Shown: in pieces, positions 54,029-61,103 of the stretch
Numbering within the stretch: position 1 is the first letter of the stretch
Layout: each line of letters begins with the position of its first letter
Origin: Candidatus Eisenbacteria bacterium
GTDB taxonomy: Bacteria > Eisenbacteria > RBG-16-71-46 > JACRLI01
Reading direction: 5' to 3'
DNA length: 64,000 nucleotides
Assembly (NCBI GenBank): GCA_016235265.1
Contig: JACRLI010000007.1
Location: forward strand, 1 to 64,000
Position numbers and translations under genes: made by a program
Notes under the pieces: model-generated
What the model saw: the letters and a program-made list of their open reading frames with translations, nothing else
The model's database searches: none
Told to the model about the DNA's origin: nothing

Positions 54029-55222
54029 TCACCGCAGCCAATCCAGCGGATCCACCGCCGCCCGCCCCTTGCGCACCTCGAAGTGCAGCTCCGCCCCCCG
54101 CAGCGACCCGGTATCCCCCACCTTCGCGATCACCGAACCCGCGGCCACCTGCTGGCCCTGCGCCACGCTCACCGAGCCGCAGTGGGCGTAGAGCGTGTAG
54201 AACCCGCCGCCGTGGTTCAGGATGATGGTCTGCCCGTAGCCCTCGTACCAGTCCACGAACTCCACCACCCCCTTCTCCACCGCGCGGATGTCGGCGCCCT
54301 CGGGGGCCTGGATATCAATGCCGTTGTTGCGGGTCACGGTACCGAACTTGGGGTGGCGGTTCTCGCCGAAGTTCTCGATCACCGTGCCGCGCACCGGCCA
54401 CGGCAGCGAGCCGCGCCCGTGGCCGAACTGGCCCTCGGGGATCTTCTCGCCGCGCTGCGCGCGCAGCCGCTCGTCCTCCAGCCGGCGCCGCTCCAGCTCG
54501 TCCAGCAGCTTCTTGATCTTCTGCGCGGAGCGTTCCAGCTCGGCCGCGGCGGCCTCGTAGCTCATGCGGGTGGTCTGGATGTCGCGCACGGTGCGCTCGC
54601 GCTGGCTCTTGAGTCCCTCCATCTTGCGCTGCTCCACCTGCTTCTGGGAGCGCACCTGGCTCACCTCGGTCTTCTTGCGCTCCAGCACCACGCGCGCCAC
54701 GTCAATGCTCTCGGCCTGCACGCCCAGGCGCAGCACCAGGTGCTCCTCCCCGCGCGCGATGAGGCCCACCCAGCGCAGGCGGGTGTCCAGGTCGGCGAAG
54801 GAGCGCGACGAGAGGAGGAACTCCAGCTCGCTGTCGCGGCGGAATCGGTAGGCGGCGCGCAGCCGGCGGGCCAGCTGCTGCTGCGTCATGGAGCGGGCGG
54901 ATCGGGTGTGCGTGAGGTCGCGCTGCACCACGTCGATCTCGCGGCCCAGCTTCGTCTCGCGCTGGGTGTAGAGTTGCACCGCCGCGCGCGACTTGGAGAG
55001 GTTCACTTCCACCTGGTGCAGCTGGCGCAGGACGTTCTTCTCCTGCTTGCGCAGCTTCTGGGCGGCCTGGCGCTTGGCGCGGGCCTCGCTCTGGAGCTTC
55101 TCGTAGGTGCTGCGCTGTCTCGCCTCGTCCGGCGGCGGCGCGGCGGCGCGCGATGAATACGAAAGCAGCAGCGTGGCGGCCAGGACGGGCGCCCACGCCA
55201 GGCGGAGCGCGACGCGGCGCAT
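54029..55222 (-). CDS. envC: EnvC-like murein hydrolase activator (M23 domain)
   Basis: 397-aa exported protein. Signal peptide (APVLAATLLLSYSSRAA), a long coiled coil (about 35-265), then a LytM/M23 domain. Zinc ligands: the first His is replaced by Asn (RNNGIDIQAPEG; Asp kept), while LYAHCGSV and LHFEVR are present. With a changed first ligand and FtsX next door, an amidase activator role as in EnvC is likelier than hydrolysis. Start overlaps the ftsX stop (TGATG). Last gene of the operon. Confidence 0.9.
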   Translation of the reverse strand: MRRVALRLAWAPVLAATLLLSYSSRAAAPPPDEARQRSTYEKLQSEARAKRQAAQKLRKQEKNVLRQLHQVEVNLSKSRAAVQLYTQRETKLGREIDVVQRDLTHTRSARSMTQQQLARRLRAAYRFRRDSELEFLLSSRSFADLDTRLRWVGLIARGEEHLVLRLGVQAESIDVARVVLERKKTEVSQVRSQKQVEQRKMEGLKSQRERTVRDIQTTRMSYEAAAAELERSAQKIKKLLDELERRRLEDERLRAQRGEKIPEGQFGHGRGSLPWPVRGTVIENFGENRHPKFGTVTRNNGIDIQAPEGADIRAVEKGVVEFVDWYEGYGQTIILNHGGGFYTLYAHCGSVSVAQGQQVAAGSVIAKVGDTGSLRGAELHFEVRKGRAAVDPLDWLR

Positions 55223-56091
55223 CACGGGCTCTCGGCCCGTCCCGCGCCGAGCGAGCCGACCAGGCTCCCGGCGAGGCCGAGCAGCAGGGCCAGGCCCACG
55301 AAGGCGGCGTCGAGCGAGAGCGGCATGCGCTCCCAGCCGCTCCAGCGCGTGGCCAGCAGCACCGAGGCGCCCTCCACCGCGGCCAGCGCCACCACCGAGG
55401 TGACCGCGGTGATGATCAGTCCCTCGGCCAGGAACGGCAGGCGGATGAACGCCGGGCTGGCTCCCAGCAGCCCCAGCACCCGGAGCACGTCGCGCCGCGC
55501 CAGGATGGCCAGCCGGATCACCAGCATCACCAGCACCACCACCCCGAGTGCCATGGCCGTGCCAAAGCCCAGGCCCACCAGCGTGGCGCGGCGCAGCCAC
55601 ACTTCGAGGCGCGTCAGCCACTCGCCCCCGAACACCGCGTCGCCCACCTCCGGATACTGGCGGATGGTCTGCGCCAGCCGCTCGATCTGCGCCGCATCCC
55701 GGAAGCCCTCGCGCAGCGACAGCCGGAAGGAAGGCGGCAGCGGGTTGGCGCCCACCGACTGCAGCAGGTCGGGGTCGGCGTTGAGGTCGCGCGAGAGCTG
55801 CGCCCACGCGGAGTCGCGCGACACGTAGGTGGCCGCGCTCACCTCCTGCAGCGCGCGCAGCCGGTCGCCCAGCACCGAGTCGGCCTCCGCGCCCTGGTGC
55901 TCCTTCATCAGCACCACCACTTCCTTGCGCGCCTCGGCGTAGCGCACGAAGCGCCATCCGTTCCACAGCGCGTCGGCCGTGCCGGCCAGCACCACCCACG
56001 CGGCGAACAGCGCCACCGCGGAGGCGGCCGCCACGCCGGGGTTGCGTCGCAGGCCGCGCCAGGCCTCGGCCACGAAGTAGGCGGCGTTCAC
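55222..56091 (-). CDS. ftsX: Cell-division ABC permease FtsX
   Basis: 289-aa FtsX: N-terminal TM (VAAASAVALFAAWVVLAGT), periplasmic domain (about 60-155), three further helices with the FtsX core (ALGVVVLVMLVIRLAILARRD, VLRVLGLLGASPAFIRLPF). Passes FtsE ATP hydrolysis to EnvC in the periplasm. Its ATG overlaps the ftsE stop. Confidence 0.93.
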   Translation of the reverse strand: MNAAYFVAEAWRGLRRNPGVAAASAVALFAAWVVLAGTADALWNGWRFVRYAEARKEVVVLMKEHQGAEADSVLGDRLRALQEVSAATYVSRDSAWAQLSRDLNADPDLLQSVGANPLPPSFRLSLREGFRDAAQIERLAQTIRQYPEVGDAVFGGEWLTRLEVWLRRATLVGLGFGTAMALGVVVLVMLVIRLAILARRDVLRVLGLLGASPAFIRLPFLAEGLIITAVTSVVALAAVEGASVLLATRWSGWERMPLSLDAAFVGLALLLGLAGSLVGSLGAGRAESP

Positions 56092-56741
56092 GCGCCCTCC
56101 TTCAGCCGGCCGCGCTCCAGCCGGAACACGCGGTCGCCGGGCTGGATCAGCGTCAGGTCGTAGGTGGCCAGCACCACCGCGCGGCCCCGGGCCTTGAGGT
56201 CGCGGAACAGCGTCATCATGACCTGCGAGGTCTCGGGGTCGAGGTTGCCGGTGGGCTCGTCGGCCAGCACCACCTCGGGGTCGTGCACCAGGGCGCGCGC
56301 CACGGCCACGCGCTGCTGCTGCCCGCCGGAGATCTGGTGCAGGTGCTTGTTGCCGTGGCGCGCCAGGCCCACGCGCTCCAGGGCGGCCTCCACCTTCTTG
56401 TGCATGGCGCCGCCCGGCTCGCCCGCCACTCGCAACGCCAGGGCCACGTTCTCGAACACGGTGCGGTCGGGGAGCAGCTTGAAGTCCTGGTAGATGATGC
56501 CCAGCTTGCGGCGCAGCTGCTGCACCTGCGCGGGCTTGACCCCGCCGCTGCGAAACGCGCCCACCACCACTTCGCCGGAGGTGGGGCTGTCCTCGAAGGA
56601 GATCAGCTTGAGGAAGGTGCTCTTGCCGGTGCCACTGGCGCCCAGCAGCACCACCAGCTCGCCCTGGGCCACGGAGAGTGTGACGTCGTCCAGCGCCACT
56701 TCGTCCCCGAAGCGCTTGGTGACGTGATGGAATTCGATCAT
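56088..56741 (-). CDS. ftsE: Cell-division ATPase FtsE, H-loop Tyr
   Basis: 217-aa ABC ATPase of the FtsEX complex. Walker [10 protein letters not shown] (about 36-44), signature [16 protein letters not shown], Walker [13 protein letters not shown] are normal. The H-loop, ATHD in FtsE proteins, reads [11 protein letters not shown] here: the switch His is Tyr (TAC for CAC). This could weaken hydrolysis. ATGA overlaps on both sides (pdxA stop, ftsX start). Confidence 0.93.
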   Translation of the reverse strand: MIEFHHVTKRFGDEVALDDVTLSVAQGELVVLLGASGTGKSTFLKLISFEDSPTSGEVVVGAFRSGGVKPAQVQQLRRKLGIIYQDFKLLPDRTVFENVALALRVAGEPGGAMHKKVEAALERVGLARHGNKHLHQISGGQQQRVAVARALVHDPEVVLADEPTGNLDPETSQVMMTLFRDLKARGRAVVLATYDLTLIQPGDRVFRLERGRLKEGA

Positions 56742-57733
56742 CGGCGTCCTGCCATCATGGCGGCCAGCCTCACCGCCGCCCGCAATCCCTCGCTGGAGGC
56801 CACGCCCCTGCCGGCGATGTCCTCCGCGGTCCCGTGGTCCACGGAGGTGCGGACCCACGGCAGGCCCAGGGTGACGTTCACCGCCCGGAAGCCTTCCAGC
56901 GTCTTGATGGGGCCCAGCCCCTGGTCGTGGTACAGGCCCACCACCAGGTGGAACTCCCCCTCGAGCGCGCGGCGGAACACCGTGTCGCCCGGGTAGGGGC
57001 CCGAGACTTCCATGCCTGCCGAGCGCGCGCGGCGCACCGCGGGGGCCACCACGCGGGCGTCCTCGCGGCCCAGCAGGCCGTGCTCGCCGGCGTGCGGGTT
57101 GAGCCCGGCCACCGCGATGCGCGGCCGCCGGATCCCGAAGTCGTGCACCAGCGCCGCGTGCGCCAGCGCGGTCACCTCCACGATGCGCGCGGCAGTGAGC
57201 CGCTTCGGCACCTCCGCCAGCGGGAGATGGATGGTGGCCAGCACCACCTTCAGCCGCTCGCCCGCGAAGAGCATCGCGCAGCTGCGCGAGCCCGACAGTT
57301 GCGCCAGCCACTCGGTGTGCCCGGGAAACGGCACGCCGGCGCGCCGCAGCGCCTCCTTGTTCACGGGTGCGGTGACCATGCCCGCCACCAGCCCGCCGTT
57401 GCACAGGGCCGCGGCGGTCAGGATGGCGTCGGCGGCAAGCCGGCCGCTGGCCGCGCCGCACTTTCCGGGCGCGGGCACCGGCCGGCGCGACGGCTTCGTC
57501 GCCTGGCAGAACACCGCGCCCCGCGCCGGGAGCGCGTGCATGGGGTTCCATTCGGGCAGGGTGAAGCGGCCGCCCATCCGCGTCGCGGCGGCCTCCATGC
57601 AGGGCCGGTCGCCGACCACCACCAGCGGGCGGTCGGGCATTCCCGCGGGACGCCGCAGCAGCTTGAGAATGATCTCCGGGCCGATGCCGGCCGGATCGCC
57701 CATGGTGATGGCCAGCGCGCGGCGGCGCTTCAC
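56738..57733 (-). CDS. pdxA: 4-hydroxythreonine-4-phosphate dehydrogenase
   Basis: 331-aa PdxA of the DXP-dependent pyridoxal phosphate pathway. Opening ALAITMGDPAGIGPEIILK, metal His residues in PGHTEWLA, GLNPHAGEHG and LYHDQGLGPIK, and the closing TSVDHGTAEDIAG are intact. GTG start with GGGAG 5 nt upstream. The surA-pdxA neighbourhood also occurs in E. coli. Confidence 0.95.
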   Translation of the reverse strand: MKRRRALAITMGDPAGIGPEIILKLLRRPAGMPDRPLVVVGDRPCMEAAATRMGGRFTLPEWNPMHALPARGAVFCQATKPSRRPVPAPGKCGAASGRLAADAILTAAALCNGGLVAGMVTAPVNKEALRRAGVPFPGHTEWLAQLSGSRSCAMLFAGERLKVVLATIHLPLAEVPKRLTAARIVEVTALAHAALVHDFGIRRPRIAVAGLNPHAGEHGLLGREDARVVAPAVRRARSAGMEVSGPYPGDTVFRRALEGEFHLVVGLYHDQGLGPIKTLEGFRAVNVTLGLPWVRTSVDHGTAEDIAGRGVASSEGLRAAVRLAAMMAGRR

Positions 57734-57773
57734 GCGGGCTCCCGGGGGCGCTCGCGGGTTGCGGCGCGGCGTG

Positions 57774-58010
57774 TCACGCGGGCTCCAGGAAGCGCTCGCG
57801 CGTGGCGCGGCTGCACTGCGACCGGGGCAGCTCGCGCACCACGTACGTGTGCGCGCGCTCCCCCACCGCCAGCTCCAGCCGCTGCCCCACGCGCACGGCG
57901 TGGCTGGCCTTCACCGGCGAGCCGTCCAGCCGCACCCGGCCCTCCTGGCACCAGTGCGCGGCCTCGGAGCGGGACTTCGCCGCGCAGGCCCGGTGCAGGA
58001 ACACGTCCAC
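57774..58010 (-). CDS. Small S4-domain RNA-binding protein (Hsp15-like)
   Basis: 78-aa protein that is little more than an S4 domain: VDVFLHRACAAKSRSEAAHW, then GRVRLDGSPVKASHAVRVGQ and LEL. Such proteins (HslR/Hsp15) bind stalled 50S-nascent-chain complexes. GTG at 58010 chosen with GGGGAG 6 nt upstream, placing the start just after the surA stop. A longer reading would enter surA. Confidence 0.8.
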   Translation of the reverse strand: MDVFLHRACAAKSRSEAAHWCQEGRVRLDGSPVKASHAVRVGQRLELAVGERAHTYVVRELPRSQCSRATRERFLEPA

Positions 58011-58027
58011 GCGGAGCTCCCCGGGGC

Positions 58028-59350
58028 CTATCGGACCCCGTGCACCGTGACCCGGTGCTTCTTCTTCAGCTCGCCGACCCATGTGTCCAGCGCCGCGTTG
58101 AACTTCTCGTCCCGCGCCGCCTGCAGCAGTTGCTCGGTGACCTCCGCGTACTCGTACGGCCGCGACGGCTGCTTCTCGTCGAGCCGGAAGATCACCCAGC
58201 CGCTGGGCGAGCGCACCACGTCGGAGACCTGCATCGGGAGCAGCTTCGAGACCACCCCGCCGATATCGGGGCTGAACGCGCTCAACTCGCGCGGCTCCAG
58301 GCTGCCGCCGCGGGAGCGGCTGTCGGGATCGTCCGAGAACTGCTGCGCCAGCTTGCCGAAGTCCTCGCGCGCGAACGCGCGGGCGCGCACCGCGCGCGCC
58401 TTCTCGAGCGCCCGGACGGAGTCGGCGGTGTCGGGCTGCACCAGCACCAGGATGTGGCGCGCCAGCGTCTTCTCACCCTGCACCGAGTCCACGCGGATCA
58501 CGTGGAAGCCAAAGCGAGTCTCCACCACCTCGCTCACCTGGCCGGGTTTCAGCGCCCGGGCGGCCTTCTCGAAGGTGGTGTCGAAGGTGCCGGGAGTGAA
58601 CCACGGCAGCTTGCCCTCCTCGCGCGCGCTGGGGTCGTCGGAGAACAGCGTGGCCAGCTTGCCGAAGTCCTCGCCGGCCCGGAGGCGGGTGAGCACGGTG
58701 GTCGCCTTCTCGCGGGCGCGGGCCTTCACCGAGTCGCCGGCGTGGACCTCCACCAGGATCACGGAGAGCCGGTACATGTCCGGGCGCGGCGGCAGCTCGG
58801 TCTTGTGCTTGAGGAAGAACGCGCGCGCGTCGTTGGTGTCCGCGCTCACCTTGCCCTGCACCTCGCGCTGCACCAGCCGGCGCACGGCGAGGTCCTCGCG
58901 GACGTCGTCGGAGTACTTCCGGCGCAGGCCCTCCTCGGTGAGGTTCTCCTTGCGGAGCTGCTCCAGGAAGGCGGCGTCCGAGCCCAGCGTGCGCTTCGCC
59001 GAGGTCAGCATCTGGTCCACCTGCGCGTCCACCTCGGCGGGCGTGGCGGTGATGCCCTGGCGGTGCGCCTCAGACGCGATCAGCTTCTTGCGCACCATGG
59101 AGTCCAGCACCCGCTTCTTGAACTCGCGGGCCGCGGCGGTGTCGCGCAGGTCCACGTTGTTCTGCTGGGCCATGATCAGGGCCTGGTCGGTCACCTCCGA
59201 CTGGAGGATGACCGCCGAGTCGATCACGGCCGCGGTGCCGTCCACGGTGGCCCGCTTGCCGGTGCGCTTCTTGGGCGCGGCGGCCGCGTGCGCGGCCACC
59301 GAGCCCAGGAACGCCGCCGCGCACACGAGCAGGAGGATTCTTCGGAACAT
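58028..59350 (-). CDS. surA: SurA-like periplasmic chaperone, two parvulin domains
   Basis: 440-aa exported protein. Signal peptide (LLLVCAAAFLGSVAAHA), a SurA N-terminal domain (AVIDSAVILQSEVTDQALI), then two parvulin (PpiC) domains: about 175-280 (FGKLATLFSDDPSAREEGKL, FGFHVIRVDS) and about 285-385 (FGKLAQQFSDDPDSRSRGGS, GWVIFRLDE). Folds outer-membrane proteins and may isomerise prolines. ATG at 59350; 18 bp after the ppiC-like gene. Confidence 0.92.
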   Translation of the reverse strand: MFRRILLLVCAAAFLGSVAAHAAAAPKKRTGKRATVDGTAAVIDSAVILQSEVTDQALIMAQQNNVDLRDTAAAREFKKRVLDSMVRKKLIASEAHRQGITATPAEVDAQVDQMLTSAKRTLGSDAAFLEQLRKENLTEEGLRRKYSDDVREDLAVRRLVQREVQGKVSADTNDARAFFLKHKTELPPRPDMYRLSVILVEVHAGDSVKARAREKATTVLTRLRAGEDFGKLATLFSDDPSAREEGKLPWFTPGTFDTTFEKAARALKPGQVSEVVETRFGFHVIRVDSVQGEKTLARHILVLVQPDTADSVRALEKARAVRARAFAREDFGKLAQQFSDDPDSRSRGGSLEPRELSAFSPDIGGVVSKLLPMQVSDVVRSPSGWVIFRLDEKQPSRPYEYAEVTEQLLQAARDEKFNAALDTWVGELKKKHRVTVHGVR

Positions 59351-59368
59351 CGGTCTTCCTTTCACGGG

Positions 59369-61069
59369 CTACTGCCCGGCGGCCGCCTTCGCGGCGGGCT
59401 TCGCGGGCTTGGCGCCCAGCATGGTCTTGACGTTGACGGTGGGCACCCACTTCTTCTTGAGCTGGTCCACGTGCTCACGCAGCAGCCGGGTCTGCCACTC
59501 GCGGCTGACGATCTGCATGAGCGACATGCGCGCGTCCTCGAAGCCCTGGCTCATGGGCGGGAAGGTATTGCGCACCTCGTAGACGAAGTAGCGCCCCTCG
59601 AACGCCACCGGCCCCACGACCGAGCCGGGCTGGCGGCCGCGCAGGGAGTCCTCGAGCGCGGGGCGCCTGCCGTCGAACACCAGGCGGCCGGCCCCGTTCA
59701 GCCGGGCCTCCTCCGCCGTGGGCTTCGCGTACCGCTTCTGCAGGGTGGCGAACGGTATGCCGGCACGGGCCTCGCGCGAAGCCTCCTGCGCGTCGCGCTC
59801 CACGGTGGTGGAGATCACGAAGAACTCGGCCGAGCCGTTGTTCACGAAGTCGCCCTTGCGCTTCTCGTACTCCGCGCGCAACTCCTCCTCGCCCGGGTGA
59901 GGGCGGGAGCCGAGCACCTTGGCCACCACCGCCCGGGTGAGGGCCTGCTCGCGGGCCTGCTCGAGCTGCGTGAGCACCCGGGGCTCACGGTCCAGCTTGC
60001 GCGAGCGCGCCTCGGCGATGAGCAGCGCGTAGGTGGCGCCGTTGTCCACGAAGCGGGTGACGGTGACGTCCTCGGAAAGATTGGGCCGGCTCATCATGCT
60101 GCTGCGGCTGATGTCGCGGAGGAAGTCGCCGGTGGTGTACGGCCCGCCCTCGAACCGCGCCAGCGGCTCGTTGAGCACGTCCTGGGAGAACGCCGGGATG
60201 GTGTCGCCGGGGGCGCCGCGCATCCGCTCCACGAAGCGCTTCACGTCGGAGGGCTGGATCACGAACTTGTGCTTGGTCTTCATGGCCTTGACCAGCGCCT
60301 GGGTGAGCGTGGTGTTCCGGCGCTGCATGAGCATCTTCTCCAGCTCCGGCTTCAGCTGCGCGTAGGGGGCGACCTCGGCGGGCTTGATCTCCAGGAGTTT
60401 CAGGATTTCGAAGCCGCCCTGGTACTCCACAGGACCGCCCACTTCGCCGGCCTTGAGCTTGGCCAGCACGTCCTCGAGCTCGGGGGGCAGCTCGCCGTAG
60501 GAGAACGCGTGCGGCACCACGCCGCCCATCATGCCTGTCTGCGGGTCCTGGGAGAACTTGGCGGCGGCCTCCTCGAAGCTCATGCCCTTGGCCACGGCCG
60601 CGCGCGCCTCGTCGGCCTTCGCCCGGTCGGCGCACACGATGTGCGCGATCTGCCACGAGCTCTTGCGCTTCTCGTAGATGGCCTTGATGTCCGCCTCGGT
60701 GACCTTGGCCTTCTCCACGACTTCGCGCCGGTACAGCTCCTCGGCCACCACCTGGTCGGCCTGGACCCTGAGCTGGTTGTTGACCTGGGCCAGGGTGTCC
60801 AGCTTCATGGTCTCGGCTTCCTGGACCAGCAGGGTGCGGTCGATCCAGTCGTCCACCATCATGCGGCGGTACACCGAGTCGGGCGGGGTGGGCCCCCCGG
60901 CGGACTGACCCAGCAGGGTCTCGAACTGCTTCAGCGTCAGGGTGTGCTTCTCGACCTTCGCCACCACCTGCTGGCGGAGGATGTCGCAGCCGCCGGCAGC
61001 CACGGCCAGCAGGACCAGCGGGGCCAGGACCAGCAGCGAAATTCGGGTACGGCCAAGGGTGTTTCTCAA
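59369..61069 (-). CDS. PpiC/SurA-type lipoprotein foldase
   Basis: 566-aa lipoprotein: signal with lipobox VAAGGC, a SurA-like N-domain (KVEKHTLTLKQFETLLGQ) and two parvulin-like regions (WQIAHIVCADRAKADEARA, EEAAAKFSQDPQTGMMGG; and AEFFVISTTVERDAQEASRE, ARFVYE-type end). TTG start at 61069 chosen: AAAGGAG is 6 nt upstream, and the longer GTG reading lacks a signal-like start. Likely an outer-membrane protein foldase anchored in a membrane. Confidence 0.85.
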   Translation of the reverse strand: MRNTLGRTRISLLVLAPLVLLAVAAGGCDILRQQVVAKVEKHTLTLKQFETLLGQSAGGPTPPDSVYRRMMVDDWIDRTLLVQEAETMKLDTLAQVNNQLRVQADQVVAEELYRREVVEKAKVTEADIKAIYEKRKSSWQIAHIVCADRAKADEARAAVAKGMSFEEAAAKFSQDPQTGMMGGVVPHAFSYGELPPELEDVLAKLKAGEVGGPVEYQGGFEILKLLEIKPAEVAPYAQLKPELEKMLMQRRNTTLTQALVKAMKTKHKFVIQPSDVKRFVERMRGAPGDTIPAFSQDVLNEPLARFEGGPYTTGDFLRDISRSSMMSRPNLSEDVTVTRFVDNGATYALLIAEARSRKLDREPRVLTQLEQAREQALTRAVVAKVLGSRPHPGEEELRAEYEKRKGDFVNNGSAEFFVISTTVERDAQEASREARAGIPFATLQKRYAKPTAEEARLNGAGRLVFDGRRPALEDSLRGRQPGSVVGPVAFEGRYFVYEVRNTFPPMSQGFEDARMSLMQIVSREWQTRLLREHVDQLKKKWVPTVNVKTMLGAKPAKPAAKAAAGQ

Positions 61070-61103
61070 GCGAATCTCCTTTCGCGGTAAGCAGTTCACG
61101 CTA

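Noticed and set aside
56834..61090. Plus-strand open frame of over 1400 codons opposite pdxA to ppiC
   Set aside because: Shadow of GC3-biased genes on the other strand; no motif or ribosome site.
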